The notes under the pieces are model-generated. The model saw only the letters and a program-made list of their open reading frames with translations. It made no database searches and had not been told where the DNA came from. A stretch of 64,000 nucleotides of DNA from Syngnathus acus (lineage: Eukaryota; Chordata; Actinopteri; Syngnathiformes; Syngnathidae). Below are positions 47,768 to 59,817 of this stretch, one piece after another (the stretch's first letter is position 1; each line of letters starts with the position of its first letter). The DNA is taken from NCBI RefSeq assembly GCF_901709675.1, contig NC_051092.1:13988991-14052990 (forward strand). The letters run 5' to 3'. Both the position numbers and the translations under genes were made by a program.

Positions 47768-50700
47768 ATGGGCCTGAGCGACGACAAGGATCGCATCGTG
47801 ATCAACGTGGGAGGGATCCGGCACCAGACATACCGCAGCACCCTTCGCACCCTACCCGGCACCCGACTGTCGTGGCTGGCCGAGCCTGACGCTCCTAACC
47901 ACTTTGACTATGACGCCAAGATCGAGGAGTTCTTTTTCGACCGCCACCCGGGCGTCTTCGCGCACATCCTTAACTATTACAGGACAGGTAAGCTGCACTG
48001 CCCGGCCGATGTGTGCGGGCCGCTCTACGAGGAGGAGTTGGCGTTCTGGGGAATCGACGAGACGGACGTGGAGCCGTGCTGCTGGATGACCTATCGACAA
48101 CACCGGGAGGCGGAGGAGGCCCTTGATAGTTTCGGCGGCGGGGGGTTGTTGGACTTGGGCAACGACGATGCAGAGCCCGAGCAGGAGCACGGGGAGGACG
48201 ATATGGATGAGATGACGCGGAGGCTGGCGCACGGAGACTCTCCCGACGCCCGGAGCGGCACTTTGTGGAGCCGCTGGCAGAAGCGCGTTTGGGCTTTGTT
48301 TGAGGACCCCTACTCCTCCAAATATGCACGGGTGAGTTGCTCGCATACTTCTCTTTTTTTCCTACCCGTGCAATCACTGGGTGAATTCATGAATGACTGG
48401 TGACCTTGAAATTGTTCTCCCAATGCATAGGTGGAACACTAAGGCTAGTAAAATTATAAACCCAAAATCTAGCTGGCCAGAGGAATAATAACTAACAATT
48501 TTGCAAAGGTACAGTATACATGGGCACATTTTTCTTTCATACCATATAGACAAAAATCAATGAGTGATTAATTGTAAAACTTATCAAGTGCCATGCAAAT
48601 GTTCAAGCATGCAATGCATGTACAAATATTCACAGTGAACACTTGTTGCTAGGCAGAGTTCATAGGGCTCAACCCGCGATGCTGCCAAAAAAGGGGCTGA
48701 TGGTGCTTTGCCAATCGGAATAGGAAGTCAATCAGAAACACATTCAAGCACTGTTGTCGTGTCCGAGAGAATGAGGGACATCCAATATCATATTTATAAT
48801 ATAATATAATATAATAACATATTTCGTCTTTCTATGCCAGCGACATATGCTGACCGGCAGAACAATTAAATGGTCTTCCATTAATTAGCTGAGGCAGGGC
48901 TACCTGTATCCAGTCCACCATTCATATAAAAAGTCATGGCTTCCTGTAGATTTGTGTTCAGTTTAACACGCAATAGGCACAATTGAAACCATATGAGATA
49001 TGGAGTCAAATATGCATCCCAAGTCACTACTACTATATGTGTAAAATAACTAAGACATTAAAAAATGCCCCTGATTCAGAGTCGCCACAGCTCATATGAG
49101 AAAAATTAGGACTGATCTTTCCGGGGTACGTGGCACCCTGGGTAGATTTGGTAAATGGGTCAACAGCACATTAGGGAAGCACATCTTTTGCACCATGTAG
49201 CAATATTTCAGTGGCAAACCTCCAGACTAAATCAGGTTGCTGTCCAAGGTGACATTTTTGGTCCCCGCTTTTGGGCATTTTTCCATTCGAGCCTCTAAAA
49301 AGTGACAATTACTTCACATCTCCACATGTTCGTTGACAAGTGTCCTCTTCTGAAGCCTGCTGCGATGCATGCTGCTTCAACAGCTGTAGCAGCCTGATTA
49401 TAACCCCCCCAACGCCCTCCCCCATCCAGTGGTAGCTAACTATATCCGCAGTTTCTCACTCTGGATATAATCCACAGTGGATATAAAAAGTCTACACACC
49501 CCTGTGTGCCAGATTTTTGTGGCATAAAAATGAAACCAAGATAAATCATCTTCATTGACAACTTATAAAATTAATTGACATTTTTGATTAATTAATTCAA
49601 ATAAAATATTGTGGTTGGTTAATTAATTCCAACAAAATAATGTGGTTGCACAACTATGCACACACTTTTAATTACGATGTGACTGTGTTAAGAACATGAC
49701 CAATCACATTCAAACTTCGATGTTCAGCACACCAAGCACCATTTAAAGTGACTGATTATCCCAGAATAAAGTTCTGCTGTTCTAGTAGGCCTTTCTTGGC
49801 ATAATGTTGGTTTTCTAGCAAAACACAAAGTTTTCTGCTAACACTGAGCTGTTCATTATTCCCTCCACCTTGAAAACCAAACAGAACAAAAACAACCCCA
49901 ATGTCGGCTTTTCCCAGAATATTTTGTTTTCACCTGGAATTGGGACAAATAACAAAAAATGCCACACGTTGCATCATCTTTCAAGCATCACATAGAAATC
50001 TCCCACAGCACATCTTCCGTTTAGGTAAAAGCAGAGCAAGGTTGGACAAAGTGCAACTAAGACAGGCAAGAAAATTAATTAGAACAGAGCCCCAGACTTA
50101 ATTACAGACTCTATTCACAGTGGATACATCAGTGGAAAAGCCTTGTCACAGCACATCAAGCGCCAGCTCGCTGTTTTAGAGTTCATTAACCAATAAACAG
50201 GCCGTGGTGTTCACCTGGCACCTTTCCCTCAATGCTCACGCTTTTCCCAAGTGTCACTGAGACAAAGGCGCTGTGATGACATGGAGTGTTTGAAAGGGTG
50301 CGATTGTTCGTTCACAGGCCACAGAGCAAAGTAACTTCATCACACTTATGACCGATAATGACCTCGACTTTGCCAAAAATATCAACGCGTAATAGTCGCG
50401 GGAAGCAATTGAAACGTAGAAATCAATTCTAATCAAATCACTATGTCACAAGATACTTTCAGATGGCAAAATACAAAGATAAACATGAACATGACTAGCT
50501 CGCCTCAGTATTTGACATCATAGATCCATAAATCTGTGTAATAAGTTGATCGGCATTTTCGATTTTTGAATTATGCATGATCCAATCATAGCTATAAATT
50601 AGAGATTAGATCATCCCAAAGCATTTTTTGTTAACGTAATCACATTACGGCGTGCCTGCATGGCCTGGATTGATTTTATTTTTGAGGTTGAAGTTTCTAT

Positions 50701-53700
50701 TATATATTATTGTCGGGATTTATTTTGTGCATAGCGCAACGTAGAGGAGGCGTAGCGAACAATAACTTTATGCAATAGATCACAACAAAAGCATACACAA
50801 TGTGAGCACCTCAATGCTGGTAACCAAACTGATGAGATGTCACTGCTTCGAAACAGAAATAAAAAGAAAAGCTTCATATAAAGCTAAGATTTAGGGGGAA
50901 ACTATATCATTTGGAGCTCGCGTGGTATGCATGTGTGGTGTTTGTTACTCTCGAGCTCACCTTTTTATTTTAGAGTGCGTAGCTGCGGGGGTTTGTGTAT
51001 GCGCACAAAGCTTGCAGAGGCGGAATGCGGTGCTAAACTTTCGCTCCAACATTTTGTGCTTTAATTCGAGGCTGATGGTAAAAAATTGGAGGAAGAGGGC
51101 AGGGGGGGCGATGTTGACAGAAAAAAAGTCATCGAGCTGGAGTCAAGTCAACAAGAAATCTTACTCGGACAGGAAGCAGACGTTCATCAGCAAACCATTT
51201 CCTCGTCGCAATTCCAACAATTGCCACTGATGACTCGATGTAATGAGGGCCTGCTTTCCATCTCAGCCGGCGTCGAAGCACTCGAATGACTTGAGATGCA
51301 GTTTTCCCTTTGCTCACTAGAATATATAATTCTCTCATGCCTAGACATGCCCGGTTCCAGTTCCGTCGTCCCTCCCGTGTGTATTCATTACTCCACCCAA
51401 CTTCTTAACTTGTGCATTAGCGAGAACGCGCACTTACTGCACCTACCCGCTAAACCCAAATTTGTTGACATCATAAAGTGACAACGGACTCATTTCTCAG
51501 TGATTGATCTGCTGATTGGCTGATTTCCCCCAACTGGCAGGGGTGGTAACGCATACTGTAATCCAGTATGATCAGAGGATAGCGCAAAGACAGAGCCAAC
51601 GATCAATACCCAGGAGAGCATTGTGTATCGGTTACACCTACATATGTAGTGCAGATCAGAAATATCACAGGCTAAATGTGATGAAATGCGATCGTCAAAT
51701 CAATGCCGACGAAAAGTAAAGCACTCTGCAGCCATCGGGGATGATGTTGCTTCGACATAAAAGTGGAGCTCATCCTGATCAGTCTCGGCCCACCCTGATG
51801 AGTCCCAGGAGTTGATTATCTAGTCAATGTGACCTTGGTTGGGGAAAAACCAGCGCTGAATCCAAGTTTCACACGTAAATGTCCCGCATGTTACTGCTGA
51901 CGGCTCCTAACCTTGAATATTCTGTGACCTTGAGATGGAGCAGAGGAAGGAAGGAGGGGGGGTGTTGAGCTCGCATTGATTGTTCCTGTTTAATGTCACT
52001 TCGGAATCAAGACGCGGCGCGCAGAACTGTCATTGTCACTGCAGATGCCGATGTCTCCGATTAAATTGCAATGCTAAGAATGGCTGCCTGGGGTTGATTA
52101 CATTGTGTGTTACTGTGCTCACTCACCACTCTGTCCTTCTTCATCCTCTACCACTCCACCCCCACCACCCGCCCCCCTCTCTGTTGCTTTCTCCTGACTC
52201 TATGTGGTTTCCCACACAGTGGGTGGCTCTGGCCTCGCTGTTCTTTATCCTGGTTTCCATCACTACCTTCTGTCTGGAGACCCACGAAGCCTTCAATCCC
52301 ATCATCAACCGCACAGAGGTGGAGCTGGTGGACAACGTCACGGTGGAGCACACCTACCAAGAACCTGAGACGGCGGCCTACCTCACCTACATTGAAGGCG
52401 TTTGCGTAGTGTGGTTCACTTTTGAATTCCTCATGCGAATAACTTTCTGTCCGAACAAATTTGATTTCATCCGGAATGCCCTGAACATTATCGACTTTGT
52501 GGCCATCCTTCCTTTCTACCTGGAGGTAGGCCTCAGCGGGCTATCTTCAAAGGCAGCTAAGGATGTGCTGGGTTTCCTCCGAGTGGTCCGCTTTGTTAGG
52601 ATCCTGCGTATCTTCAAGCTGACTCGCCACTTTGTGGGTCTGAGGGTGCTGGGCCACACGTTGAGGGCCAGCACCAACGAGTTCCTTCTCCTCATCATCT
52701 TCCTCGCCCTGGGTGTCCTCATCTTTGCTACAATGATCTACTACGCCGAACGCATCGGCGCCAACCCAAACGACCCTCGAGCCAGCGAGCACACGCAGTT
52801 CAAGAACATCCCGATCGGATTCTGGTGGGCCGTGGTGACCATGACGACCCTTGGCTACGGCGACATGTACCCTCAGACCACCTCTGGTATGCTGGTGGGA
52901 GCCTTGTGCGCCCTGGCAGGCGTACTAACCATCGCCATGCCCGTCCCTGTGATTGTCAACAATTTTGGAATGTATTACTCCCTGGCCATGGCGAAACAGA
53001 AACTACCAAAGAAAAAAAACAGGCATATCCCACGGGCACCCCAACCTGGTTCTCCAAATTTCTGTAAATCAAGCATCAGCTCACAACACCAGAGCCCCAT
53101 CGCCCACGACGACGTTTTCGAGATAAAGTTTCAAGGTAGGATGAAGCTCTTTACATATTATAACTCAAAAACATTCCTTGTTGACATCATCAACAGTTTG
53201 CTGGCCTGGGAAAAAAAACACTATTCAGCTGTTTCTCTCTTCCCACACTTCAGTCAGCTGGTGAGTCAGGCGAGAGATTAAACAGCAGACTTCCCCAGCA
53301 CACGATCAATAAAATACATGATTTTCATACCCTGAATGGAAAGAATGACTGAATTGGGCAAATCATTAGTAGTTTTGCACTTGACTGTTCACAACTTCAT
53401 TCAGTGATTCAATCAGCTTGGCTTTTAGGGAAGAGCAGTGTCATGTCCACTAGTGGAGCTAGAGGGGGGGCTTTTAGGGAAGAGCAGTGTCATGTCCACT
53501 AGCGGAGCTAGAGGGGGGGGCTTTTTGGGCACTGGTCCCCCTTTGAGTATTTGGCAGGGTCCATTCATATGATCAGGATCGTTACCAGGCTCTTGCTGAT
53601 TGGCTGATCATTTGAATTAGGTTTGATGGAGGAGGGAAACATCTGAAAAATGCAGGATAGCGGACATCGAGGCCCAAAGTATGTCAACTGGGACTCAAAT

Positions 53701-55165
53701 GAATTCTAGCTTGGCGCATGTGCCTCCCCCAATACTTTGTGTTATCATGCTCAACAAAGAATTGGCAACCAAACTGCAAATCAAACAATGGGCTACCTCT
53801 TGCGTTTACATTTTTACCTTGGTATATAAACAGAGCCCGCATGTGCTTGCAAACCTTCGAAAGACAAATTGCAAGGTAAACATGACACAGCAGCGACACA
53901 ATAATCCGCGTACGGAGCCATTATGGAAAACGTAGACATGACGATGACTAGATCCCCCCCTGCCGCTCCCTATGTGCTCTTTTATTTGTTCTTTGTTGTA
54001 TGCAAAGATTCCAAGCTGAACGGTGAGGCCGCCAACGCCGCTCTGGCCAATGAGGACTGCCCTCACATCGACCAGGCCATATCTCCCGAAGAAATCTTCA
54101 GCCCCAGCGAAAGAGAGCGGCCCTGCTTCCTGGTCACCACGGCCGAGCGGCCCAACCACACGGGGGGCAGAGTGAGGAGGGGTACGTACAGTAACAGCCA
54201 ATCGCAGGCCCCCGTAAGATACTGACACGCCCTAGACAGGACACGCCCCCTTTCCCCCCCCCCCTTCTTTGCAGAGTGTTATTACTCGCACAAAAAAACA
54301 CACTCACACAACTGCAAACCTCTTAATACGACACCTTCACAGCCGCTGCTTCTCCTCGATTATTCCCTCGGGAATTGTACATAGTCCGAGTTAAGGCCAA
54401 GCACAATCACCACAAATGTCAACAATAGTTGTCTACATCTACATAATCTATTTTTTGATACCACGCATAATGTAATACCCCTATTTACTTACCAGTAAAA
54501 ATATTTTGAAGATTTATATGATCTAGAATGTCATGCTTAGGAATATATTGATGTGCTATGTATGTATGTATGTGTTTTTAATGACAAATATCATGTGGGA
54601 TCCTGATTTTGAGTACATTGCCCTTGACCATAATGGTGCATGAAGTGTCTTGCTGATGGGTGCTATCAGAATGGTGAAGGAGCACAACACAATTTTTCTT
54701 TTTTTGAAGTCCCAACTTTATGATTCTACCCAAACATTCCCAATACACCAAGTAGCCCTTACCTGAGGTGCCTACCTTTTCTAGTGTTCTCCTCCGAACC
54801 ATTCCAGTACCACCCGGTGCATGTCCTCATACTCCGGAAGCACTCAATGCATGAAGAAATCTAATCCGTCTCAAGTGTGTGTTGACCTCTCTCTTTGGAG
54901 ACAAAAACAAGAAAGCAACAGGTGTAGTATTACCGAGGAGAAGCACACCAAAAAAAACAACAACGGTCATGTCATGGATACGGTGCTGCGGTGTACTCAG
55001 AACGTTCTCTGTTTTTCAACTGAAGGTTATGAAAAGCCTTGGAGCCTTAACAGCATGTCTGGCATGAGCGGGGATGCCTCTGGAGTGTCCTCAGTGTCCG
55101 CCCTGCCCTGCAGCCCACCCTGTCTAATGCAGCACTCACATTCTCCCATCCCATCCATTATGTAG
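47768..55165 (+). CDS. kcnc1: Kv3 voltage-gated potassium channel, KCNC1-like
   Basis: Shaw-type channel that repolarises fast-spiking neurons, tetrameric in the plasma membrane. Exons: 47768-48331, 52220-53135, 54008-54181, 55026-55165; in phase, 597 aa. The start [16 protein letters not shown] aligns with the Kv3.1 N-terminus. The T1 domain ([42 protein letters not shown]) fills exon 1. Exon 2 holds S1-S6: S4 [20 protein letters not shown] near 306-327, filter [10 protein letters not shown] (GYGD about 400-403) and S6 PVPVIVNN (PVP about 429). Exon 3 encodes [20 protein letters not shown], diagnostic of KCNC1 rather than KCNC3, and the adjacent sergef supports this. The last exon ends HSPIPSIM, resembling the KCNC2-type SRSPIPSIL tail. 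Read-through of exon 2 (stop 53279-53281) or exon 3 (stop 54223-54225) and a second terminal exon at 57275 offer alternative ends. Confidence 0.93.
48790..48818. repeat. (ATAAT)n short tandem repeat
   Basis: A run of TATAATATAAT words in kcnc1 intron 1. Confidence 0.7.
49484..49880. mobile_element. Tc1/mariner-like transposon fragment in kcnc1 intron 1
   Basis: Starts GATATAAAAAGTCTACACAC, followed by CCCTGTG. It continues with AAATCATCTTCATTGACAAC, GTGGTTGCACAACTATGCAC and CCAATCACATTCAAACTTCG, and then GTTCTGCTGTTCTAGTAGGC. These words occur in this order at the end of a Tc1-type element common in fish, by recall. A related piece is at 575-870. No open transposase frame follows. Confidence 0.6.
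49881..52219 (+). other. Remainder of kcnc1 intron 1
   Basis: This is non-coding by ORF quality: frames are short with no domains. A C/T-rich tract before CCCACACAG gives a strong acceptor for exon 2. A frame starting at 51980 reads through the acceptor into exon 2, but the alignment with Kv3 proteins begins exactly at 52220. Confidence 0.6.
53424..53520. repeat. 49-bp tandem duplication with transposon-end motif
   Basis: Two copies of a unit beginning CTTTTAGGGAAGAGCAGTGT, each ending GGAGCTAGAGGGGGG, start near 53424 and 53471. The words GGAGCTAGAGG and a following GGGCACTGGTCCCCC resemble TGGCGTAGCTAGGGGGG / GGGGGCACTGCCCCCC at 14280-14325 and GGGCGGAGCTAGG at 44289. They may be remnants of one repeat family. 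Located in kcnc1 intron 2. Confidence 0.6.
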
Positions 55166-56067
55166 CATGGTTGAGTAGCAGATACAATGCCATTGGAAGG
55201 CCAGTCCACACTTCTACTCGTATCGTTTACTGTCAGATAACCCTGCCCCCACACACACATTTTGTTTCCTACTTTTTGACACTTTTTGTTCCTGCTTTTC
55301 CCTTTCCTGGAAAACTCAACTCTCTCTCTCGAGGGGGGTGTCATCATATCCTAGACGCCACACGTGCATGGGTCACCTCAGTTGCTGACAAAGTTCTACA
55401 AGTTCTTAAGCCCACCACTTTCGCCTAAGTTGACTTCATTGCCTGTTGCTCTGTTGCTTTTGAGCTCACATACTTTTCTGCCGACAATTTTTTTTTTTAA
55501 GTCTCATCTGCTTTTGACAATTCTGTGAAGGGAACTTTCATAAGATGTAATATTATGCTGGATATTAACAACACATGGCTTTTTTAAAACATATCCAACA
55601 TTGCCAGGTGTTAAGGAAACTCCTCTTAAGTGCTTTCTTTGTATGTTGCAAAAGTAGTAGACGATTCTGAACAAGCCAATGTTGTTGCAATGGCCACACA
55701 CAAAAAAAAAACAAAAAAAACAAACAAACAAGCACAGCAAGATGATGTCCGATGCAGCTTGGAGATGATGAGAATTCTTATGACACTAGTAATGAATAAT
55801 GTCAACAAGAACTAAAAAAAGTGTTTGGTCCTTTGCATGAACTGCATGAGAAATTATGTTCTACAAGAAGCTAACTGTAATGCAGTAACTGTAAGAGAAA
55901 AAAACATTTGTCTTTCAAAACCATCGCAAAGCTTTGCCATTTTTATGCATTTCCTGAGACAGCTTTATACAAGAGACTCAGCCATAGCAAGATTTTTATG
56001 TAGCTGCCATTCTTTGCCTTTCCCCAATATATCAGATATTTTCTTGGATCCATTCGACAACTGAAAT

Positions 56068-56106
56068 TATTTGGTACAAATAATTTATTTGGTACAAATA
56101 ATTTTT
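56068..56106. repeat. 18-bp tandem duplication
   Basis: ATTTGGTACAAATAATTT is repeated twice head to tail; each copy is nearly self-complementary. It lies between the two candidate kcnc1 terminal exons. Confidence 0.75.
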
Positions 56107-56863
56107 TTAAACGACTATATCTACCGATAGGACTTTTTTTTCAAATCGTCTGTTGAAATTGAGGCAAAGTAAAAAAAAAATATATTTTTGACCGAATACA
56201 ACTTTGTTGTAGCATGAATACACTTATAAGCTGCTTACGATTTCATTTAACAACACACAGCTTAAGTCCAAGGAAATAATTTTTTGCTTATTATGGTGAA
56301 AATATTTAGAAAATAATTGTTAGAAGAGGGAAAAAAAAAAAAAATCAGTTCGCAAAATGAAGCACATAATTTATTCAGGGGCCACTCAAAAACATACGAG
56401 ATATATACTGTATATTACGTTAGAATAAACTATAAGAATAATTTAAAAAAAAATACTGTTCTAATTATGATACACATTTTTTCAAGGCACTTTAACACAT
56501 CTTATGTTGACCAATCAGAAATTTGACAAATTTCAAGAATATTTAAATACATAGTACGTTCATTCTGAATGAGCAGAGTTTTACATTTCAAGTCATGTCT
56601 TTTGTGGTGATCAATGGACATTATATATTAAGAAAAAAAAATCTTGTGAAGATTTGTTGTGAAGAGATGCAGGTGGAGAAAAAAATTTACAAAACTATGG
56701 GATGTGGGTCTTTTTGGGGAAAGGTAAATGCATGTATTTTCCATTTATGCAACAGAAAAGTATTCAAATAAAAAAAATGTACAGATAAGTCCTTGCATGA
56801 AATAAATTTTGTACTCAATGAGCGTTTAGACTCCATTTTTATTCAACTGCACATGCATACAGA

Positions 56864-56881
56864 CCCCCCCCCCCCCCCCCC
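56864..56881. repeat. Poly-C tract (18 C)
   Basis: An uninterrupted cytosine run between the two kcnc1 terminal exons. No associated element is recognised. Confidence 0.85.
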
Positions 56882-57274
56882 TCCCGATACTCGTGTATCG
56901 GAACAACAAAGAAACAAAACAAAGGTGACCAACGGTGAGAGCATGACAAAAAATCCGCATGACAAAGACTGAAAATATCTCTACCTTTAAAAGGCCGCAT
57001 GATCGGGCATGTTGATTAACCGACTCTTGAGTCCGGACCAGACAATCCGTTTTTTGTCTGATGCCTTGGCTACGCATGGGAAGTACCACACATGGTAAAG
57101 CTGCCTTTTACCATGAGCGACTAACAGAGCACTTTTTTTTTTTACCCTCCAAGTGTCATTTCACCTCTCCCTGCACCGCGGAGGTATCAGCCATCAACCA
57201 TCAATTCCGTCATAAAACATACTTGGTGTAATAATTTCTTTTCATTATTTTTGTTTTTTTTTATATGTTTATAG

Positions 57275-57384
57275 AGATCCAGAGACAGCACCGGAGCAGA
57301 CAACCAACTGAGTCAGTTTGTGTTATGAACCATGGTGTACCGACCACTATGTGTATGACCCATAATGGCCCATCACCCACCTGA
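57275..57384 (+). CDS. kcnc1: Candidate alternative last exon of kcnc1
   Basis: After a T-rich tract ending GTTTATAG the frame continues in the phase left by exon 3 (54008-54181). It encodes EIQRQHRSRQPTESVCVM and ends GPSPT before TGA at 57382-57384. QPTESVCV resembles the MPTEAVRV end of mammalian Kv3.1b, the main basis for this call. Transcripts using it would skip the exon at 55026. No transcript evidence is available here. Confidence 0.45.
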
Positions 57385-59817
57385 TTAGCATTATTGTGTG
57401 TATTACTTAGTATTTTGAAAAAGAGCGTGAGAGCGGCAACCTGATCATCACAAACTCAGCATAGATGTAGCACCGAGGACGTTTTGTTGTCAAGCCTTAT
57501 GTAGCTAAATATCTGTGACTGGTTACTGTGTTGTAATCTGTGTGCCTATTTTACGTGTATGTGTGTGCCAGTGCTGTAAATACGCTTTTTTTGTGTACGT
57601 GTGCCGACGTTGTGTGTAGCAATGTTTTGGAGTGATCATCAAATATGTGTGTGCTTCCTGTGTTCAAACACAAAAGTGGTTGCTGCGATTTGTGATCACC
57701 TTCCTTCCCCCCCTGTCACGAAAAACACACTTTGCACACTCATGCTCACCTCTTTTTTAGACTTTTGCACTTTTTTGCACCGCTCTACTTTTAACATTCC
57801 TTTGATGAGGTTATAGGAAACATCCATGTCATACTTGAACTCCAGATTGATTTTGTATTTTATTTTAATATTTTTTTTTTTTGAGGCCTTGAATGGTTAA
57901 ATACGCTGTTAAGAACTCACAGAAAATCAAATTAGTAATACTTGTATTTACAGATGCCAAAACACTGTAAATACACACCGTGCTGGACAAGTGCCTCTGT
58001 CATACAAATTCTTATAACTTGTTTAATATGATGAAATAATGTATCACAGGTAGCGATAATTTCATTGTTATCAGTCAACAGATAGAGCTCATCCAACACA
58101 CAGACAGTTGATATATAAAGTTAACACCTCCTGTAAAATAGCAAATTTGGTGGTGATGATGGTTGTATAATAAAATTAACAAAATTTAAGTTTGAACAAA
58201 ATCTCTTAAACCATTTGTTCAGACTCAAGACAATTTTTTTGGTAAATGTTATATTTTTTTACTAATTTGTTCTCTGGGGTCAAGTCAGTCCCCATATGTA
58301 TGTTTTTGTTATTTTAAGTGTGTAGATTGTTAATTGTTCTTTGGTTTGGTGAAAAATAATAATTTTGGGACACCAGAAGTTTATTTGTCAAATTTTAAGT
58401 AGTAGTCTAATCATCACAATAAAAATGTCATTTTACAGGGGGGGTTGATTTTTAATACATGCAGGATGCCCAGTGTGGATCAGTGTGGAGAGGCAACAAA
58501 CATCATAACGAGTAGATAACAACCACGATCGCCTTGTTCGAGACGCAGCTTTCATTGTTTGGAAAAGTTGAAAATAAAAGGGACTAGCTTTTTAACAAAC
58601 AATTGCAATTACACTGCCAACAAACCACTGGGAACTGTGTGCTAGTCACTATCAGAGAAACAATAACACATCGGCACCATTACGATTAAACACACTCATT
58701 AAAGAATTCATAAAACATACGAGGCAATGAATGTGTGACATTGAGTGAGATTTAAAGAGTGTGTGTTTTTGAACACCGTGCAATTTGTGGTTAGTTCTCT
58801 TAGTCGGGTGTTCAGTGGTAGTTTTGATTGGTTTGTTGGTTCAGGGTTTTTTGGTGTCTTTTCTGAACAATATTGTTCGGACTTGTACAAGAAATAGTGT
58901 TAAATAAAATTTCAAAAATAACAAACACGAGATTTTCAGGGGGTGTTGGTTTATTGTTTTGGAAAATCGTGTCTGTATTATATTAGCATAAATATACATA
59001 CCTAAATAAAAGCAGCAATAAATCAACTGGAGTAGATGAAACAAAAATCCAATACTACCCAAGGGCCCATTGCCCTTGACCTTCATGTGGTCACCAGGTA
59101 CTGCACTGCAGATGTCGGCATAGCTTATAAATATTCAAGCTGGGTCAAATGCAGCAGGCAAAGTTCCCCAAGTGGAATTAATGCCACGTACGTATGAAAG
59201 TGGTAACGAGAAAAGCAATTCTGAATGCGACAGTAAATCATGAGGTGGTATTTGCTACGACGGACTTTGAGTCCCTCCCAACATTCAAGATCACGGTAAT
59301 AAAAGCGCTGACGTGGAAAGATGAAGCTCTAGCCCATCCCTCACACTATCAACCCATGGAAAGAAAATTTTCTAAATTGCTTTCTTGTGCTGATTTTGAA
59401 TATGACCGCATTTTTTTCTCTGGCAGGTTTTCATAATAATAGTATACTAACCATAATATACTGTATTTTTCAGACTATGAGGCGTACTTAAAATTCTTTC
59501 ATTTTCTTAAAATTGACAATGTGTCTTATAATCAGGTGCGCCTGTCAAATTGGAGTTGAACGCAAGCTTTTATAGGTCAAACTTAAAAACTTAAAATAAC
59601 CTCAAAGCCTAATAAAAAGAACGTAAATAAATTTTTTGAATCAGTGTTAAAATGATACAAATATGGGATTCATAAAGCCATGTCTGATTCAAATTTGCCG
59701 TTGAGCAGTGTAATCAGTCAGCTGAACGTTCATTCATAAAATAATTCCAAAATATGAATGCAGGTGTAAATCCGGGTTGCACGTTGGCTCCAATGTAAAT
59801 GGCGTGCATGTAGTTTG
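57385..59817. other. Intergenic region between convergent kcnc1 and sergef
   Basis: AT-rich DNA between two genes transcribed toward each other. It should contain both 3' UTRs; several A-rich potential polyadenylation signals exist on each strand and none stands out. Only short open frames without domains are present. Confidence 0.45.

Noticed and set aside
47852-48346. 164-codon minus-strand open frame opposite kcnc1 exon 1
   Set aside because: It mirrors the T1-domain exon of the channel in CpG-rich DNA and has no domain of its own.
51980-52219. N-terminal extension of the frame into kcnc1 exon 2
   Set aside because: Alignment to Kv3 channels begins exactly after the CCCACACAG acceptor at 52220, and the upstream part is low-complexity intron sequence.
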